DNA of 64,000 nt from Schaalia sp. ORNL0103 (GCF_019429565.1 NZ_JAHXSA010000002.1:1-64000); one strand, 5' to 3'. Positions 29,864 through 38,673 are shown, counted from the stretch's first letter. Numbers and translations are program-made. Notes: a model not told the origin generated them from the sequence alone.

Positions 29864-31012
29864 ATGAGCTTCCTGGATTCCGACCTGCTCGCCCGCATCC
29901 ACGAGCGCGCCGCCGACGCGGACGCCACCAACACCTACCCCGAGAAGGATCTGGAAGAGCTGCGCGAGGCCGGATACCTATCGGCGTTCGTTCCCACCGA
30001 GTTCGGTGGCGCGGGCCTGAGCCTGACCGAGATCGCCGCCGAGCAGACGGCGCTGGCCAAGGCGGCTCCCGGCACGGCGCTGGGCATCAACATGCACCAG
30101 ATCATCGTCGGGCTCGGCCGCTACCTTGTCGCCCACGGCAACGCGCGCGGCGAGCAGATCCTGCGCGACGCCGTCGCCGGCGAGGTCTTTGGCTTCGGCA
30201 TCTCCGAGCCGGGCAACGACCTCGTGCTCTTCGGCTCGACGACGCGCGCGACCGCGACGGCAGAAGGCGGATATTCCTTCGAGGGCACCAAGATCTTCAC
30301 CTCCCTGTCCCCCGTGTGGACGCGCCTGCTCATCTTCGGGCGCGCAGAGAGCGAGGAGGGCCCCAAGTCCGTATTCGGCGTCGTCCACCGCGACGACGAA
30401 GGCTACTCGATCAAGGACGACTGGAACACGCTGGGCATGCGCGCCACCCAGTCAATGACGACCCTGCTCGAGGGCGTCACCGTGCCCGAGGAGCGCATCC
30501 TCACGATCACGGATCCGGGACCGAGCGCTGACCCGGTCATCTTCGGCATCTTCTCCCACTTCGAGATCCTGCTCGCCGCCACCTACCAGGGCGTCGGCGA
30601 GCGCGCGGTCGAAGTCGCCGCCGAGCACGTGGCGAAACGCCGCTCGGTGAAGAACCAGACGACCTACTCCAACGACCCCGACATTCGCTGGCGCATCGCC
30701 GAGGCCGCCCTCATCATGAACGCGGTCGGCCCGCAGATCCGCGAGCTTGCGCGCGACATCGACGAGGGCGTGGACCGCGGCCGCTCCTGGATGCCGCAGC
30801 TGTCCGCCGCGAAGAACGCGGCCGCCGAGGCCACGCTGCGAGCCGTCGAGCAGGCCATGCGCGCGTGCGGCGGCAGCGCCTACTACAACACGCACGAGCT
30901 CTCGCGCCTGTACCGCGACGCGCTCGCCGGCCTCTTCCAGCCCTCCGATCAGGAGTCCCTGCACGCCGCGTGGGCGAACCTGATCCTGGGGCCCATCGAG
31001 AAGGCACAGTAG
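29864..31012 (+). CDS. Acyl-CoA dehydrogenase family flavoprotein
   Basis: 382 residues with the three-part ACAD fold. The N-terminal helical domain has LREAGYLSAFVPTEFGGAGLS. A beta domain contains GFGISEPGNDLVLFGSTTRA and YSFEGTKIFTSLSPV. The C-terminal helices end with ACGGSAYYNTHELSRLYRDA. It oxidises an acyl-CoA or related substrate with FAD. The base is not identifiable by eye, and a monooxygenase-like (DszC) relative cannot be excluded. GAGG lies before the ATG. A TACAGT at 29749-29754 may be its -10, giving a leader of about 105 bases that contains one GGCCTCGTT motif (29830-29838). Confidence 0.88.
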   Translation: MSFLDSDLLARIHERAADADATNTYPEKDLEELREAGYLSAFVPTEFGGAGLSLTEIAAEQTALAKAAPGTALGINMHQIIVGLGRYLVAHGNARGEQILRDAVAGEVFGFGISEPGNDLVLFGSTTRATATAEGGYSFEGTKIFTSLSPVWTRLLIFGRAESEEGPKSVFGVVHRDDEGYSIKDDWNTLGMRATQSMTTLLEGVTVPEERILTITDPGPSADPVIFGIFSHFEILLAATYQGVGERAVEVAAEHVAKRRSVKNQTTYSNDPDIRWRIAEAALIMNAVGPQIRELARDIDEGVDRGRSWMPQLSAAKNAAAEATLRAVEQAMRACGGSAYYNTHELSRLYRDALAGLFQPSDQESLHAAWANLILGPIEKAQ

Positions 31013-31027
31013 GCTTGCGCCAAGACA

Positions 31028-31061
31028 GGGGCGGGCCCGAGGAAATCCTCGGGCCCGCCCC
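31028..31061 (+). terminator. Intrinsic terminator of the acyl-CoA dehydrogenase gene
   Basis: GGGGCGGGCCCGAGG (31028-31042) pairs perfectly with CCTCGGGCCCGCCCC (31047-31061) around AAAT, followed by TTTTA. Confidence 0.93.
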
Positions 31062-31077
31062 TTTTATGTGCGTGAGT

Positions 31078-32319
31078 TCAGTCGTTCCAGCTGAACTTCT
31101 GGGGGCCAATCTCGCCGGCCGTGCCGGTCATCCAGCCGCCGCGCGCCAGCGCGAAGGACTGGCCGGTCTTCGTGTTCCAGCAGCTGATGCCATCCTGCGT
31201 GGAGTGGCAAGCGTAGTCGCCCTTGGTCGCTGCGGCGCCGTACGCGAGGGCGTTGCCACCACCCGGCACCGCGGCCTCGCAGGACTGGCCCGCCTTGTCC
31301 TTCGAGGCGCTCAGGACGCCGACCTGGCTGCCGGAGCAGGAGGCGTATCCGTCCTCGGCCCAGTCGGATTCCTTGATGCCGCAGCTAACGCCGTCAGCGG
31401 TGAACGAACAGGTGATGTTGCCGGACGGGGACGAGAAGGAGTCCACGGTGATCGCGCCGGCGGGTGCCGGGTACTTGACGGGCTCCTCCGTGGTCGCGCT
31501 CGGCGAGGGCGTCGCGTGTGCGGGTGCCGAGGAGGACGTCGAGGGGGTCGCGTCCGAGCCCGTGGCCGGGCCCTCATATCCGCGCGTGAAGACGTAGATG
31601 ACGAAGCCGAGGAGGATGACCGCGATCAGACCCAGAATTCCCAGAACGAGGCCCATCATCGGGAAGCCACGGCGTTCCTTTTCTTCCTGCGGCGCAACTT
31701 CCTGCGAGGCGCTGGGCTGCACCTGGTAGGAGGCACCGGCACCCCGGTAGGCCTGCGGCGTGGACTGGGGGCGCGCGGGAGTGCCCGACGCGCTGGGGTA
31801 GGACGAGCCGGAGGACGCGCTCGGGTAGACGGCGGTCGCCTCGGGGTCCTGAGTCCCCTTGCTGCCCATGATGGAATGACGCTGCACCTGGGCGACGACC
31901 TGCTCGCGAGCACCCACCTGCGGGACGGGAGCATTCGTGCCGACGACAGCCGAGTAGGGGGTGGTGCGCTCGACCTGCGAGTACGAGTTCACGCCACCCT
32001 GGCCGAGCACGTACATGCCGGATTCGGAGGTGCGGATCGAGGAACCGGCGACCGCGCCGGACACATCTCCGTGCATGACAAGGTAGCCGTTGGAGTCGAT
32101 GTAGCCGTCATAGTCGTCGCGGGCCTCGAGGGCCGCGTTGACCTGCGGGTCGTTGAACTGGTGCAACCAGTCGAGCAGCCCGCGATAGGCGTGCGGATGC
32201 GCGGCCACAGCCGGGCGCAGCTCGGGGTAGCGGTACGCCAGCTGGCGCAGCGCTTCAGCGTCGGTCGACGGGTCCTGGGCAGCCGCCGCAGGGTCGTCGA
32301 AATGCAGCTCTTCAGCCAT
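31078..32319 (-). CDS. vLRR-type single-pass membrane protein
   Basis: 413 residues from ATG 32319, with CTGGAG upstream. The N-terminal 60 residues (DPSTDAEALRQLAYRYPELR, HPHAYRGLLDWL) match the variant leucine-rich repeat domain seen in many Actinomyces proteins. A Ser/Tyr/Pro-rich region follows. One membrane helix (MMGLVLGILGLIAVILLGFV) leads to an extracellular Ser/Thr-rich stalk and a C-terminal domain with six cysteines (NITCSF, VSCGI, YASCSG, QSCEAA, YACHST, ISCWNT), probably disulfide-bonded. Likely a surface or sensor protein. Function unknown. A terminator of the convergent dehydrogenase gene precedes its stop. Confidence 0.8.
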   Translation of the reverse strand: MAEELHFDDPAAAAQDPSTDAEALRQLAYRYPELRPAVAAHPHAYRGLLDWLHQFNDPQVNAALEARDDYDGYIDSNGYLVMHGDVSGAVAGSSIRTSESGMYVLGQGGVNSYSQVERTTPYSAVVGTNAPVPQVGAREQVVAQVQRHSIMGSKGTQDPEATAVYPSASSGSSYPSASGTPARPQSTPQAYRGAGASYQVQPSASQEVAPQEEKERRGFPMMGLVLGILGLIAVILLGFVIYVFTRGYEGPATGSDATPSTSSSAPAHATPSPSATTEEPVKYPAPAGAITVDSFSSPSGNITCSFTADGVSCGIKESDWAEDGYASCSGSQVGVLSASKDKAGQSCEAAVPGGGNALAYGAAATKGDYACHSTQDGISCWNTKTGQSFALARGGWMTGTAGEIGPQKFSWND

Positions 32320-32435
32320 CGAAACTCCAGACTTCACGGTCACGAGGTTGTTACACAATACCGCGATCAGGGGTCACAAGTGAAACCTTCCCCATATTTT
32401 TTCCCAACATGCGGCGCTGTCACTTGACAAAAGCT

Positions 32436-33248
32436 CTACGAGTCCCCACGGAAGATAAACCTGTCAAAGTCCAGCGTTTCGATGTCCCGCGCGAGGGAAC
32501 GAACCTGGTCGTCCCACCCCGGCCTCGTCGCGGAAAAACCAGCGGGCGCGCCAAGGTCGCGGGCCTGCTGGAGGGCGAAGGTCCTCGCCCCCATCTCACG
32601 CGCCCGCGCCGCGACCTCAAACCCGTCGCCGGGACCGTCCGGGTAGACGGTCAGGCGCACCTCGTGGTCCACCTCGGGGTGGGCCAGGACGATGCCCAGC
32701 GACTCCCACGCCCGCTCGCCCGCGCCGCTGCGGCCGGCCACGGCCTCGTAATTGCCAGGGGTCGCCTTCACGTCGATGCCCACCCAGTCGACGAGGCCCG
32801 CGCCGAGCAACTCCTCGAGGCGCCGCGGATAGGGGCCCGCGGTGTGCAGGCCAACGCCAAAACCCAGCTCGCGCACGCGCGCCATCGCCGCCCCGAGCGC
32901 AATCTGGCGGGTGGCCTCACCGCCGGAGAACACGACCCCGTCCAGGAGGCCACGCCTGCGCGCCAGCAGATCCTCCAGCGCGCTCCACGCGACCACGCCC
33001 GGGATGCGCGGATCGATGATGGCACTGTTATGGCAGTACGGGCACGCCCACGGGCACCCCTGCAAGAACAGGGACGCCACGAACTTCCCCGGCCAGTCCA
33101 CGGTCGACATCGGCACGAGGCCCGCGATCTGCAGGTCGTCCGGCGTCCACTCGCGCGCATCCCGCCCCCCGACGAGGCCGGGGCCGCCCAGGCTCAGCGT
33201 GCCCTCCCGGGTCACCCCGGCCTCGTCGAAGCGGGGACGGGTGCCCAC
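32436..33248 (-). CDS. nrdG: Anaerobic ribonucleotide reductase activating enzyme
   Basis: A radical-SAM enzyme that installs the glycyl radical in NrdD. 270 residues from GTG 33248, which lies one base after the nrdD stop and has GGGGAG eight bases upstream inside nrdD. The [4Fe-4S] cluster motif CPWACPYC has Cys65, Cys69 and Cys72. The SAM-binding GGEAT follows. The roughly 40 residues before IAGLVPMSTVDWPG are an extension absent from typical NrdG. They carry two dispersed motif copies (33171-33179, 33219-33227), and a third lies near the C terminus (32521-32529). Operonic with nrdD. Confidence 0.93.
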   Translation of the reverse strand: MGTRPRFDEAGVTREGTLSLGGPGLVGGRDAREWTPDDLQIAGLVPMSTVDWPGKFVASLFLQGCPWACPYCHNSAIIDPRIPGVVAWSALEDLLARRRGLLDGVVFSGGEATRQIALGAAMARVRELGFGVGLHTAGPYPRRLEELLGAGLVDWVGIDVKATPGNYEAVAGRSGAGERAWESLGIVLAHPEVDHEVRLTVYPDGPGDGFEVAARAREMGARTFALQQARDLGAPAGFSATRPGWDDQVRSLARDIETLDFDRFIFRGDS

Positions 33249-33249
33249 G

Positions 33250-35112
33250 TCAGCGGCTCCCCGCGGGAGGGAAGGCACTGACGAGCTCACCGTGCGCATC
33301 CGCAGCACTCTCGGAGAACATCTGACGCTCGTGGTACTCGCCCTTCTTACCGATGTTGAAGGACTGGACCGGGCGGAAGTAGCCCATGACGCGCGTCCAC
33401 ACCTCGCAAGCCTGCGGCTCCGCGTGGGGGTGGGCGGCCGCGCACTTCTCGCAGGTGAAGTGCTCGCCGGCCAGGTAGCCGTGGACCGGGCAGATCGAGA
33501 AGGTCGGCGTGATCGTGATGTAGGGGACCTTGAAGGCCGTCAGCGAGCGGCGCACCATCTCCTTGCAAGCCTCGCCCGAGGACACGCGCTCGCCCATGTA
33601 CAGGTGCAGGACCGTGCCGCCCGTGTACTTGCCCTGCAGCACCTCCTGGTCCTCGAGGGCCTGGAACGGATCATCCGTATAGCCCACGGGAAGCTGCGAG
33701 GAGTTCGTGTAGTAGGGCTCGTCCGGCGTGCCCGCCTGGATGATGTCCGCGAAGCGCTTGCGATCCTCCTTCGCGAAGCGGTAGGTCGCACCCTCCGCGG
33801 GGGTCGCCTCCAGGTTGTACATGTGGCCGGTAGCCTCCTGAAGCTGGACCATGCGCTCGCGCACGCGATCCAGGATGCGCACGCACATGTCGAAGCCGCG
33901 CGGGTCCGTCAGGTCGTAGGCATCGTCGCTGAAGTTGCGCACCATCTCGTTCATGCCATTGACGCCGATCGTCGAGAAGTGGTTATCGAGCGTGCCCAGG
34001 TAGCGATGCGAATACGGGAAGAGGCCGTGGTCCATGTGGTACTGGATGGTCTCGCGCTTGATCTCGAGAGACTTCGAGGCCAGGTCGATGAGCTCATCCA
34101 TGCGCGCTACCAGGCCCTCCTCGTCACCCTTGTACAGGTAGCCGAGGCGCGCCATATTCAGCGTGACCACGCCGATCGAGCCGGTCAGCTCCGCCGATCC
34201 GAAGAGGCCGTTGCCGCGCTTGAGGAGCTCGCGCAGGTCCAGCTGCAGGCGGCAGCACATGGAGCGGATCATGTGCGGGTCCAGGTCGGAGTTGATGAAG
34301 TTCTGGAAGTAGGGCAGGCCGTACTTCGCGGTCATGTCGAAGAGGGCGTCGACGTTCTCGCCCTCCCAGTCGAAGTCGGGCGTGATGTTGTAGGTTGGGA
34401 TCGGGAACGTGAAGACGCGGCCGTCCGCGTCGCCGCCCGTCATAACCTCGATGAAGGCGCGGTTGATGAGGTTCATTTCCCGCTGCAGCTCACCGTAGGT
34501 GAAGTCGACGACCTCGTCGCCGATGAGGGGGTGCTCGTCCGCGAGGTCGTCCGGGCACGTCCAGTCGAAGGTCAGGTTCGTGAACGGGCACTGGCTGCCC
34601 CAGCGCGAGGGCACGTTCAGGTTGTAGATGAGCTCCTGCATGCACTGCACGACGTCCTCGTACTCCATGTCGTCCAGGCGCACGAAGGGGGCCATGTAGG
34701 TGTCGAAAGAGGAGAAGGCCTGGGCACCCGCCCACTCGTTCTGGAGGGTGCCAAGGAAGTTGACGATCTGGCCGCAGGCCGAGGAGAAGTGCTTGGGCGG
34801 GGCCGAGGCGATCGCGCCACCCACGCCGTTGAAGCCCTCCTGGATGAGTCGCTTGAGAGACCAGCCGGCGCAGTATCCGGCGAACATGTCGAGGTCGTGG
34901 ATGTGGTAGTCGCCCTCGCGGTGCGGCGCGCCGATCTCGGGGGTGTAGACGTGTTCGAGCCAGTAGTTGGCGACGATCTTGCCCGCCGAGTTCAAGATCA
35001 GGCCACCGAGCGAATACCCCTGGTTCGCGTTGGCGTTCACCCGCCAGTCTGAGCGGTCGAGGTACTCCTGCACGGTTGCGATGGCGTCGACGTCGTAGCG
35101 GGGTGCGGTCAT
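33250..35112 (-). CDS. nrdD: Anaerobic ribonucleoside-triphosphate reductase (class III)
   Basis: Makes deoxynucleotides without oxygen using a glycyl radical. 620 residues from ATG 35112, shorter than the Escherichia coli enzyme because no N-terminal ATP-cone is visible. The radical glycine is expected at Gly577 in RVMGYF. The four zinc cysteines are in CPVHGYLAGEHFTCEKC and QACEVW. FSSACGQIVNFLGTLQNEW and the SNSSQL-like TNSSQLPVGYT segment belong to the catalytic barrel. AAGGA lies close before the ATG. Upstream are phased NrdR-type boxes. The missing ATP-cone implies that activity is not controlled by ATP/dATP at that site. Confidence 0.95.
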   Translation of the reverse strand: MTAPRYDVDAIATVQEYLDRSDWRVNANANQGYSLGGLILNSAGKIVANYWLEHVYTPEIGAPHREGDYHIHDLDMFAGYCAGWSLKRLIQEGFNGVGGAIASAPPKHFSSACGQIVNFLGTLQNEWAGAQAFSSFDTYMAPFVRLDDMEYEDVVQCMQELIYNLNVPSRWGSQCPFTNLTFDWTCPDDLADEHPLIGDEVVDFTYGELQREMNLINRAFIEVMTGGDADGRVFTFPIPTYNITPDFDWEGENVDALFDMTAKYGLPYFQNFINSDLDPHMIRSMCCRLQLDLRELLKRGNGLFGSAELTGSIGVVTLNMARLGYLYKGDEEGLVARMDELIDLASKSLEIKRETIQYHMDHGLFPYSHRYLGTLDNHFSTIGVNGMNEMVRNFSDDAYDLTDPRGFDMCVRILDRVRERMVQLQEATGHMYNLEATPAEGATYRFAKEDRKRFADIIQAGTPDEPYYTNSSQLPVGYTDDPFQALEDQEVLQGKYTGGTVLHLYMGERVSSGEACKEMVRRSLTAFKVPYITITPTFSICPVHGYLAGEHFTCEKCAAAHPHAEPQACEVWTRVMGYFRPVQSFNIGKKGEYHERQMFSESAADAHGELVSAFPPAGSR

Positions 35113-35334
35113 GGTCCTTGTCCTGTCTTGATTCCGTTGTGTGCTGCGGGCTGCTGGGCACTGGGTTGTGGAGATGCGTGGGGCGGCATGCGCCTCTGGC
35201 CCTGCGCTTCGGTGGGCGGCGGGCCGGTACTGCTGTTCGGTCGCGTGATCGACACGGCGCGGACGCTCCGCCCTCGTGGGACGAGGCCGTGGCACTGTGG
35301 GTGGTGGTGCTTCCCTCCGCCCGGCGTGAGGTTC

Positions 35335-35411
35335 CCCTAGATCTAGGGTCGCGCGACCATCAATCACTAGATGTAGTGCTTGATGCGAACGGTGACCACA
35401 ATATCTAGTGT
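35335..35411 (-). promoter_or_regulatory. Three phased NrdR-like boxes upstream of nrdD
   Basis: TCACTAGATGTAGTGC (35364-35379) and CCACAATATCTAGTGT (35396-35411) fit the NrdR box pattern, with centres 32 bp apart, the usual three-turn spacing. A third palindrome, CCCTAGATCTAGGG (35335-35348), is centred 30 bp on the other side. NrdR represses ribonucleotide reductase genes when dATP is high. The nrdR gene is not in this window. Confidence 0.85.
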
Positions 35412-35568
35412 CATACGTGCGTCAGAAGCGCGACGCGCGCGGCGAGCAGTTCCGCTCATCACGCGCGCGCTTTTTCGACATCTACCGAGGACCAACGTCC
35501 CGTCACGGAACTGCGCGGATCGACCGGACAACACTCCCACACACCGGCATCACCCCGGCCTCGCCCCG

Positions 35569-35683
35569 GAAATTTCGCACGTAATTCACTTTCTTGACAA
35601 TTCAACAACCGCCACAAACGTTGCAATACCAATGACTGGATTTCAATGTTTGAAAGATGTGCGAGGGAATTACGTGCGAGATT
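35569..35683 (+). repeat. 115-bp MITE-like element, copy 1
   Basis: The left end AAATTTCGCACGTAATTC and the right end GAATTACGTGCGAGATT are inverted repeats. The interior holds AACGTTGCAATACCAATGA, shared with the other copies. No ORF. No clear target duplication. Confidence 0.8.
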
Positions 35684-35773
35684 GTTGGGAAACTACGACA
35701 CAAATGCCGACGTCAACACAGCGAGGCCGCGACCGGAAACCCGGCCACGGCCTCGTCGAGACTGTCGAACGAA

Positions 35774-36298
35774 TCAGATGAGGAAGGGCAGCTTCTTGAC
35801 GAGCCCCAGGCCCTTCCACCACGAGCCCAGGCCGAGCGTGTCACCCGCACTGGTCAGCGGAATCAGGATGAGAACGAGAGCGTAGACCAGGTGCTCGTTG
35901 ACGACCGGATTGAGGGAACCCCACACCCACGGGGCGACCGCCGCATACATGAAGCCCAGCATGACGACACCCGCGACAGCCGCGAGGCGCGTGCCGATCC
36001 CCAGCAGGAATGCCAGGCCGATACCCAGCAGGCCGAGCATGAACAGCCAATCCATGGCGGGCATGGCCAGCGACTCGAAGAAGGAGGCCAGGGGCTTGCC
36101 GGTCGTCGCGCCCGTCAGGTAGCTCTGCGCTGGCGTGCCGCCGTTGATCCACGCGCGCGACGGGCCCGTCGAGTAGTGCAGGCCGAACGTCTTATCCAGG
36201 AACGACCACAGGAAAATGAAGCCGACCGCGATGCGCAGCAGGGCCAGGACGAAGCGCGCGGGCTTGGAGGTGACGACGGCTGATGCGGGACGAGGCAT
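35774..36298 (-). CDS. DoxX-family membrane protein
   Basis: 174 residues with four membrane helices: LLRIAVGFIFLWSFLDKTFG, WLFMLGLLGIGLAFLLGIG, LAAVAGVVMLGFMYAAVAP and LVYALVLILIPLTSAG. DoxX-family proteins are small quinone-linked or redox-stress membrane proteins, and many are uncharacterised. ATG 36298 is preceded by AAAGGA at good spacing. The gene is isolated between two repeat-bearing non-coding stretches, with a dispersed motif copy just beyond its stop. Confidence 0.88.
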   Translation of the reverse strand: MPRPASAVVTSKPARFVLALLRIAVGFIFLWSFLDKTFGLHYSTGPSRAWINGGTPAQSYLTGATTGKPLASFFESLAMPAMDWLFMLGLLGIGLAFLLGIGTRLAAVAGVVMLGFMYAAVAPWVWGSLNPVVNEHLVYALVLILIPLTSAGDTLGLGSWWKGLGLVKKLPFLI

Positions 36299-36485
36299 GT
36301 CAGTCCTTTCGGGACGGAACTGCAGGTGAGCGTTGTGAGGGCGTCGACAGCGTGCCGCCCTTCTCCCATTATCCACTGGCCAAACCCCGCAACGCTAGGG
36401 GCGGTGCACTGTGCGAGCCCAACCGGAAGATTGCACGAGGTTGAAGAGACCTTCGAGCAAACAACTGCGCCATGCCGGGCCCATT

Positions 36486-36642
36486 CCGCGAAAAAAATCG
36501 CCCAGCACGGCCCCTTCAGAGGCCTTTCCGCGAAAAACTCGCCCAGCAAGCACAAAAACGCCGAATTTGGGGTGTTTTAAGCGCGCAGGGCGAACTTTTT
36601 CGTACTTCCGCATTGACACAGCGCGCAGGGCGAACTTTTTCG
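36486..36642. repeat. Inverted repeat array with 40-42-bp phasing
   Basis: CCGCGAAAAA(AA)(T/C)TCGCCCAGCA occurs at about 36486 and 36528. Two copies in the opposite orientation, GCGCGCAGGGCGAACTTTTT, start at 36581 and 36621. Two direct units thus face two inverted units around an AT-rich centre. Confidence 0.75.
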
Positions 36643-36710
36643 CGCCCAAATGAAACCGCCACCACGAAAACCGGGCCGCAAAGGTATCACCGGTCTCAGC
36701 CTGGCAACGC

Positions 36711-36820
36711 GTAGCACCGGATATGCAAGCGATGCACTAGATACAGGACCAATGCACCAGATAGCACAGCATTGCACTGGCAACTAAGCAGTGCAATGCC
36801 TGTCCAAGCAGTGCAATGCC
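36711..36820. repeat. 20-bp-phased repeat array with orientation switch
   Basis: Four direct units start at 36711, 36731, 36751 and 36771 (cores GTAGCACCGG, GATGCACTAG, AATGCACCAG, ATTGCACTGG). Two inverted identical 15-mers, AAGCAGTGCAATGCC, lie at 36786 and 36806. All spacing is exactly 20 bp within each orientation. Confidence 0.8.
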
Positions 36821-36863
36821 CCTGAGGGACAAGCGCCATCGCGGAGACGAGGACCCATCCCAT

Positions 36864-36977
36864 AATTCCGCATGCAATTCCAACTCAGCCCAACCCCGCA
36901 CCAATGTAGATTCCGCAGAATTCCAACGATCAGATTTCAAACCATGAAACACATTCAAGGGAATTGCATGCGAAATT
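36864..36977 (+). repeat. MITE-like element, copy 2 (diverged)
   Basis: Ends AATTCCGCATGCAATTCC and GGAATTGCATGCGAAATT are inverted. The interior AATTCCAACGATCAGATTTC aligns with the other copies. The ACGT in the ends of the other copies is ATGC here on both sides, a compensated change. Confidence 0.72.
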
Positions 36978-37002
36978 GCTGGGCGACAGGAACAGCTCCC
37001 CC

Positions 37003-37117
37003 GAAATCTCGCACGTAATTCGATTGGACGAAGTTTCAACAAAGTCTGAAAACGTTGCAATTCCAACGATCGGAATTCAGAATTTGAAAGAGTCGCAGGG
37101 GAATTACGTGCGAAATT
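37003..37117 (+). repeat. 115-bp MITE-like element, copy 3
   Basis: Left end GAAATCTCGCACGTAATTC, right end GAATTACGTGCGAAATT, interior AACGTTGCAATTCCAACGAT. Begins 26 bp after copy 2 in the same orientation. Confidence 0.82.
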
Positions 37118-37320
37118 GGGTGTGGACTCAGCAGCTATGTGCGCGAGAGCTGGACACGAGGCCTGCGGGGCCTGGCCGGGCTTCGAGGCGCGGCGCCGAA
37201 CGAAGTGAGGACGCCTAACCTCGCGGGCGGCCGGGCCCTCTGGCGCCCGGAACACCCGTGGGACCACAAGCACCGCCGGAACACCAGCGACGCCACAAAT
37301 CAGGCGGCGCTCAGCAGGAA

Positions 37321-38412
37321 TTACTCGCCCGCGAGGCGATCAACCTCATGCATGATGAGGCCGCACACGGCGCTCACCCACGCGACGGCTGCGACGCCGA
37401 GGACGCGGGAACGCCAGGGCCTTACCTGCAGGAAGTCCTCAAAACCGTAGCCGGATCCTGGGGACGCGGCGGACATGCTGAAGCCCCACATGGCGGCGCC
37501 GGTGGCCAGCAGCGCGATGACGATGAGTCCGAGGCTCACCCACACCATGACGCGTTGGACTTTCGCGCCGTGTCGGGGCCGCCGCTCGATGGGCGACAGG
37601 GCGAGGGCCCACGCCCCAGCGATCAGGGCGGCGGTGACGACGTCGGAGGGGCGGTGCCAGCCTTCCATCATGACGGACACACCCATGAGGGATGTCCACG
37701 CCCAGCCGATCCACGCAGACGGGCTGCGGAACCACTGCGGGGCGACGACGATGAGGGCCAGTGACAGGGTGACGGCGACGGTGGTGTGCCCGGAGGGCAG
37801 GGAGTTGCCGGCACCCGTCGTGACGCCCAGGTTCGGGCGGGTGAGGATGTAGTCCTTGAGGATCTGCGTCGTAATGTTGGCGCCGATGACCGCCCCGAGG
37901 GCGCGCCCTGCGAGCGTGGGCCTCCGTCGCGCGGCGGCGACGAGGGCGACGACGATGCCGGCCGCGACCATGACGGGCACGGACACGATGCCGGTGATGA
38001 GGGTGGAGAAGGCCTCGTAGCGCCTCGCGGAGCGCATGGTGCCCTCCATGAGGATCGTGTCGAGGACCTGCCCGGGCGCGGTCGAGAGCGCCACGTGGCT
38101 GATGAGCATCGTCAGCAGCAGGCAGATCGTCACGCCGCCGAGTCGTCGGGCGAGCTTGCGCCGGTACCAGGAGTCGGAGGTCAGGCGACGAGGCTGGGGC
38201 CCGCTCACCGGGGCCTCGCCGTTGGCCTGGGGCCCGGAAGCACGCCCTCGGGTGGGCCGCTGGGTGGCGGGGGCGCGCTCCGCTCGGGAGGAGCGGCCGG
38301 TGGTGTCGGCGGATGCCGACGAGCGCGCGCGGGGGCGCACGGGGCGTGAGCCTTTGGTGTAGGACTCGTCGACGGTGGGGTCGGAGGGCAGGGCGGCGTT
38401 GGGGTCGTCCAT
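37321..38412 (-). CDS. PAP2-family membrane phosphatase
   Basis: 363 residues from ATG 38412, with GGAGGAG upstream. A disordered cytoplasmic N terminus rich in Arg/Ser/Pro (about 95 residues) precedes six helices. PAP2 signatures are present: KDYILTRP, LPSGHTTVA and GWHRPSDVV, supplying the catalytic histidines. It should dephosphorylate a lipid or isoprenoid phosphate such as undecaprenyl pyrophosphate at the outer face of the membrane. Monocistronic, with its stop 9 bp from the repeat-rich region. A dispersed motif copy lies just upstream of its leader (38548-38556). Confidence 0.9.
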   Translation of the reverse strand: MDDPNAALPSDPTVDESYTKGSRPVRPRARSSASADTTGRSSRAERAPATQRPTRGRASGPQANGEAPVSGPQPRRLTSDSWYRRKLARRLGGVTICLLLTMLISHVALSTAPGQVLDTILMEGTMRSARRYEAFSTLITGIVSVPVMVAAGIVVALVAAARRRPTLAGRALGAVIGANITTQILKDYILTRPNLGVTTGAGNSLPSGHTTVAVTLSLALIVVAPQWFRSPSAWIGWAWTSLMGVSVMMEGWHRPSDVVTAALIAGAWALALSPIERRPRHGAKVQRVMVWVSLGLIVIALLATGAAMWGFSMSAASPGSGYGFEDFLQVRPWRSRVLGVAAVAWVSAVCGLIMHEVDRLAGE

Positions 38413-38673
38413 GGTCTCCTCCGTTCGTGTCGATGCCGTATTCCGTGTCCACTGTAGTGGAGCGGGGCGCGGCCGCGTGTATTGGTTCGGCTTTCTTGCA
38501 AATCGAAGGCAAGCACACAGCGGGTGGGGGTGCCGCATACCTGCCCTGGCCTCGTCGAAGAGTGACGGGAGGCCCCATGTCAAGACTTGTCGGACAACGT
38601 GGGCGCGCGCGGGGCAGAGGCCTCGGTTACAGTGGAGGTGTCCGATTCTGTATGTCTCACGCGGGAGTTGTCA

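Larger units (their letters stand above)
35113..35773. other. Non-coding region between nrdD and doxX
   Basis: About 660 bp with no credible gene. It holds the nrdD leader, one motif copy (35280-35288), three NrdR-like boxes (35335-35411), an AT-richer stretch with one 115-bp MITE-like element (35569-35683), and another motif copy next to the doxX stop (35749-35757). Confidence 0.75.
36299..37320. other. 1-kb non-coding, repeat-rich region
   Basis: No open frame here has homology features or a start signal. The region contains the doxX promoter, an inverted repeat array with 40-42-bp phasing (36486-36642), a 20-bp-phased array (36711-36820) and two MITE-like elements (36864-36977, 37003-37117). 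The segment 37279-37298 matches bases 1-20 of the window at 19 of 20 positions. Confidence 0.75.
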
